Shown: positions 5,350 to 6,589 of the stretch, one piece after another
Position numbering within the stretch: position 1 is the stretch's first letter
Layout: each line of letters starts with the position of its first letter
NCBI GenBank assembly: GCA_017543165.1
Contig: JAFYGL010000623.1
Location: 1-6,589 of the forward strand
Length of the DNA stretch: 6,589 nt
Direction of reading: 5' to 3'
DNA from: Victivallales bacterium
GTDB taxonomy: Bacteria; Verrucomicrobiota; Lentisphaeria; Oligosphaerales; Oligosphaeraceae
Notes under the pieces: model-generated
Seen by the model: the letters and a program-made list of their open reading frames with translations, nothing else
The model's database searches: none
What the model was told of the DNA's origin: nothing
Translations under genes and position numbers: made by a program

Positions 5350-6589
5350 TATTCTTTCCCTTCTTGACGGTAACAGCTATCTGGTAATTGTGTATGCTGC
5401 CAGCCAAATGCTGCTCGAATTGAGTTATGTTGCTCTCAAGCACACGCTGTGCCTCTGAAGTGGCAGGCTGGAATGTGACTGTCATCGTCTTGCCGCTGGC
5501 AACCAAATGCACCACCGTGCCATCCAGCATGTCAGGCTTCAACTGTATCCTGACCTCGCCCTGCCCGCGTATCTCGGAGAACGAGGCATGTATGGTAGCG
5601 CATACCTTGTCCACCATCTCAACCAGATTCTGCGTCCTTGCCGTGGCTGCCACATTCATATCATTGGAAACAGAGGTCACGCCCTGTGGCGCCGCAGCAG
5701 GGGCCGAATTAGGCTGTATCTGCTGTGGCATTGCCACCTGCGGCTGCACAATTACCGTATCCTCGTCAATGTTGTCATCTTCTTCCAATGCGACGCCCGC
5801 CGCTGGCGCCGTGCCTTTTTCAGTGACCGCATTGGCTTCCTGCATCTTGCCAGAGGCAAGCTGCTCCGTGGAAGACGGCCTGGCAACAGGTGTTTCCTGT
5901 GTTTCTGGAACGGTGTTTGCCACTGGCGTCTCAATTACGACATTTGCGACAGGAGCGGCGGCATTCTGGTCAGGCGTCATCACCACAGGCGCAGCTGTAT
6001 TTTCTTGAGCATCAACACTGACAGGTGTTGCGGGAGCAATTGTCGCCATTGGCGTTGCCTGTGCAACGGGAGTTTCCAGTGCAATTGTCGTCGTTGCGGG
6101 GGCAGCGAATGCGATGGCGCTTGATTCTGGGTTTGAGCCAACTACTGGCGATGGAGCATTGGAAACAACTGTTATTTCTGGTGCTGGAACACTAGCTTGT
6201 GGAACAGCTGTTTTTGGCGCTTCGGTGACAACATTCGCAACTGGTGCTTCCGAAACCACACTCACAACAGGTGTGCCTGCAACTTCAGGCATTACTGCAA
6301 CTTCAGGGACTTCCGCAACAGCAGAAGAAACAGGAGCCACAGGCGCTGATGTGGTTACAGGCGCCGGTGTGGTTACTGGCGCTAATGTGGTTACTGGCGC
6401 TAATGTGGTGCTCGGAGCAACTGTTTCAAATGGAGCGACGCTTATTGAGGAAGCCGCTGGAACGTCTGGCCTGGCTTGAACCACTGGAGCCTCTGGCATT
6501 GCTGCTGATGTTGCAACGACTGGAGCCTCTGGCATTGCTGCTGATGTTGCAACGACTGGAGCCTCTGGCATTGCTGCTGATGTTGCAAC
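5336..6589 (-). CDS. sctP: SctP-type needle-length control / FliK-like protein, 5' partial (at least 417 aa)
   Basis: The frame is open to the right edge, so the start is outside the window. The N-terminal 250 or so visible residues are low-complexity, rich in Ala, Val, Pro and Thr, with almost no hydrophobic core. They begin with exact 12-residue repeats (MPEAPVVATSAA) and then APVTT-type repeats. An acidic patch (EEDDNIDED) lies about 150 residues from the end. The last 100 residues form a FliK/SctP-like domain: GEVRIQLKPDMLDGTVVHLV, then TMTVTFQPATSEAQRVLESN, then FEQHLAG. In SctP proteins this C-terminal domain switches SctU specificity, while the extended N-terminal part acts as a ruler during needle assembly. 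Its stop overlaps the sctQ start by 14 nt. Position upstream of sctQ supports the call. An unusually long or repetitive ruler is the notable oddity. Confidence 0.88.
   Translation of the reverse strand, partial: VATSAAMPEAPVVATSAAMPEAPVVATSAAMPEAPVVQARPDVPAASSISVAPFETVAPSTTLAPVTTLAPVTTPAPVTTSAPVAPVSSAVAEVPEVAVMPEVAGTPVVSVVSEAPVANVVTEAPKTAVPQASVPAPEITVVSNAPSPVVGSNPESSAIAFAAPATTTIALETPVAQATPMATIAPATPVSVDAQENTAAPVVMTPDQNAAAPVANVVIETPVANTVPETQETPVARPSSTEQLASGKMQEANAVTEKGTAPAAGVALEEDDNIDEDTVIVQPQVAMPQQIQPNSAPAAAPQGVTSVSNDMNVAATARTQNLVEMVDKVCATIHASFSEIRGQGEVRIQLKPDMLDGTVVHLVASGKTMTVTFQPATSEAQRVLESNITQFEQHLAGSIHNYQIAVTVKKGKNNERV
6342..6431 (-). repeat. Degenerate 18-bp tandem repeat in sctP (APVTT-type)
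   Basis: Units begin at 6342, 6360, 6378, 6396 and, more diverged, 6414, each starting GGCGC or GGAGC, with GTGGTTAC near the end in the best copies. They encode six-residue units such as TTLAPV, TTPAPV and TTSAPV. The period is in frame, so unit gain or loss would change protein length without a frameshift. Confidence 0.8.
6483..6589 (-). repeat. Exact 36-bp tandem repeat in sctP, running off the window
   Basis: Three consecutive units start at 6483, 6519 and 6555; the last is cut by the window end at 35 of 36 bases. The visible copies are identical at nucleotide level and encode MPEAPVVATSAA. Perfect identity points to recent expansion or ongoing slippage. The period is a multiple of three, so copy-number change preserves the frame and alters the length of the SctP N-terminal region. 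Confidence 0.93.

Noticed and set aside
5427..6479. Plus-strand open frames opposite sctP
   Set aside because: They are antisense products of the GC-biased Ala/Val/Pro/Thr repeats of sctP and have no independent gene features.

Overview
The window carries the 3' half of a non-flagellar type III secretion (injectisome) operon, all on the minus strand. Transcription therefore runs from the right edge of the window towards the left. In transcription order the genes are sctP (needle-length control, 5' end off the right edge), sctQ (sorting platform), sctR, sctS, sctT and sctU (inner-membrane export apparatus), then an ECF-type sigma factor and a small unrecognised 80-residue protein. A strong Rho-independent terminator at about 662-712 follows. 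The P-Q-R-S-T-U order is the classical injectisome order. SctR, SctS and SctU carry motifs that from memory resemble the Ysc/chlamydial branch rather than flagellar FliP/FliQ/FlhB: SctU has an uncleaved-form NPTH motif and a KREYKEMEG segment, SctS has QALTQIQEQTL, and SctR has LLAMGMMMVSP.

The genes are packed tightly. P/Q overlap by 14 nt, Q/R are 1 nt apart, S/T share 1 nt (TGATG), T/U are 6 nt apart and U/sigma 6 nt apart. The exception is sctR-sctS, which are 135 nt apart; that gap contains an A/T-flanked inverted repeat (3702-3792). SctP and SctU would act together: SctP measures the needle and, through its FliK-like C-terminal domain, triggers the substrate switch in SctU, whose NPTH autocleavage site is intact. 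SctR/S/T form the export gate and SctQ builds the cytosolic ring. A co-transcribed ECF sigma factor at the operon's tail suggests feedback or effector-gene control, but this is inference because no target promoter is visible.

The left 660 bases contain no convincing gene. They hold a layered set of repeats: an inverted pair of 63-bp REP-like units (21-83 and 139-201), each with a perfect GC hairpin; an outer near-perfect inverted repeat (1-17 with 333-349); a direct repeat (236-252 and 270-289); an 18-bp palindrome (416-433); and a degenerate 33-bp direct repeat (460-492 and 535-567) that looks like two copies of the same gene 3' end in minus-strand frame. This looks like the repeat-rich flank of a gene island.

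The organism is uncertain. Moderate GC, a Ysc/chlamydial-like injectisome, an ECF sigma factor in the operon and 'atccacagattt'-type intergenic repeats would fit the Verrucomicrobiota/Lentisphaerota side of the PVC group. This is a guess from pattern memory, not a demonstrated assignment.
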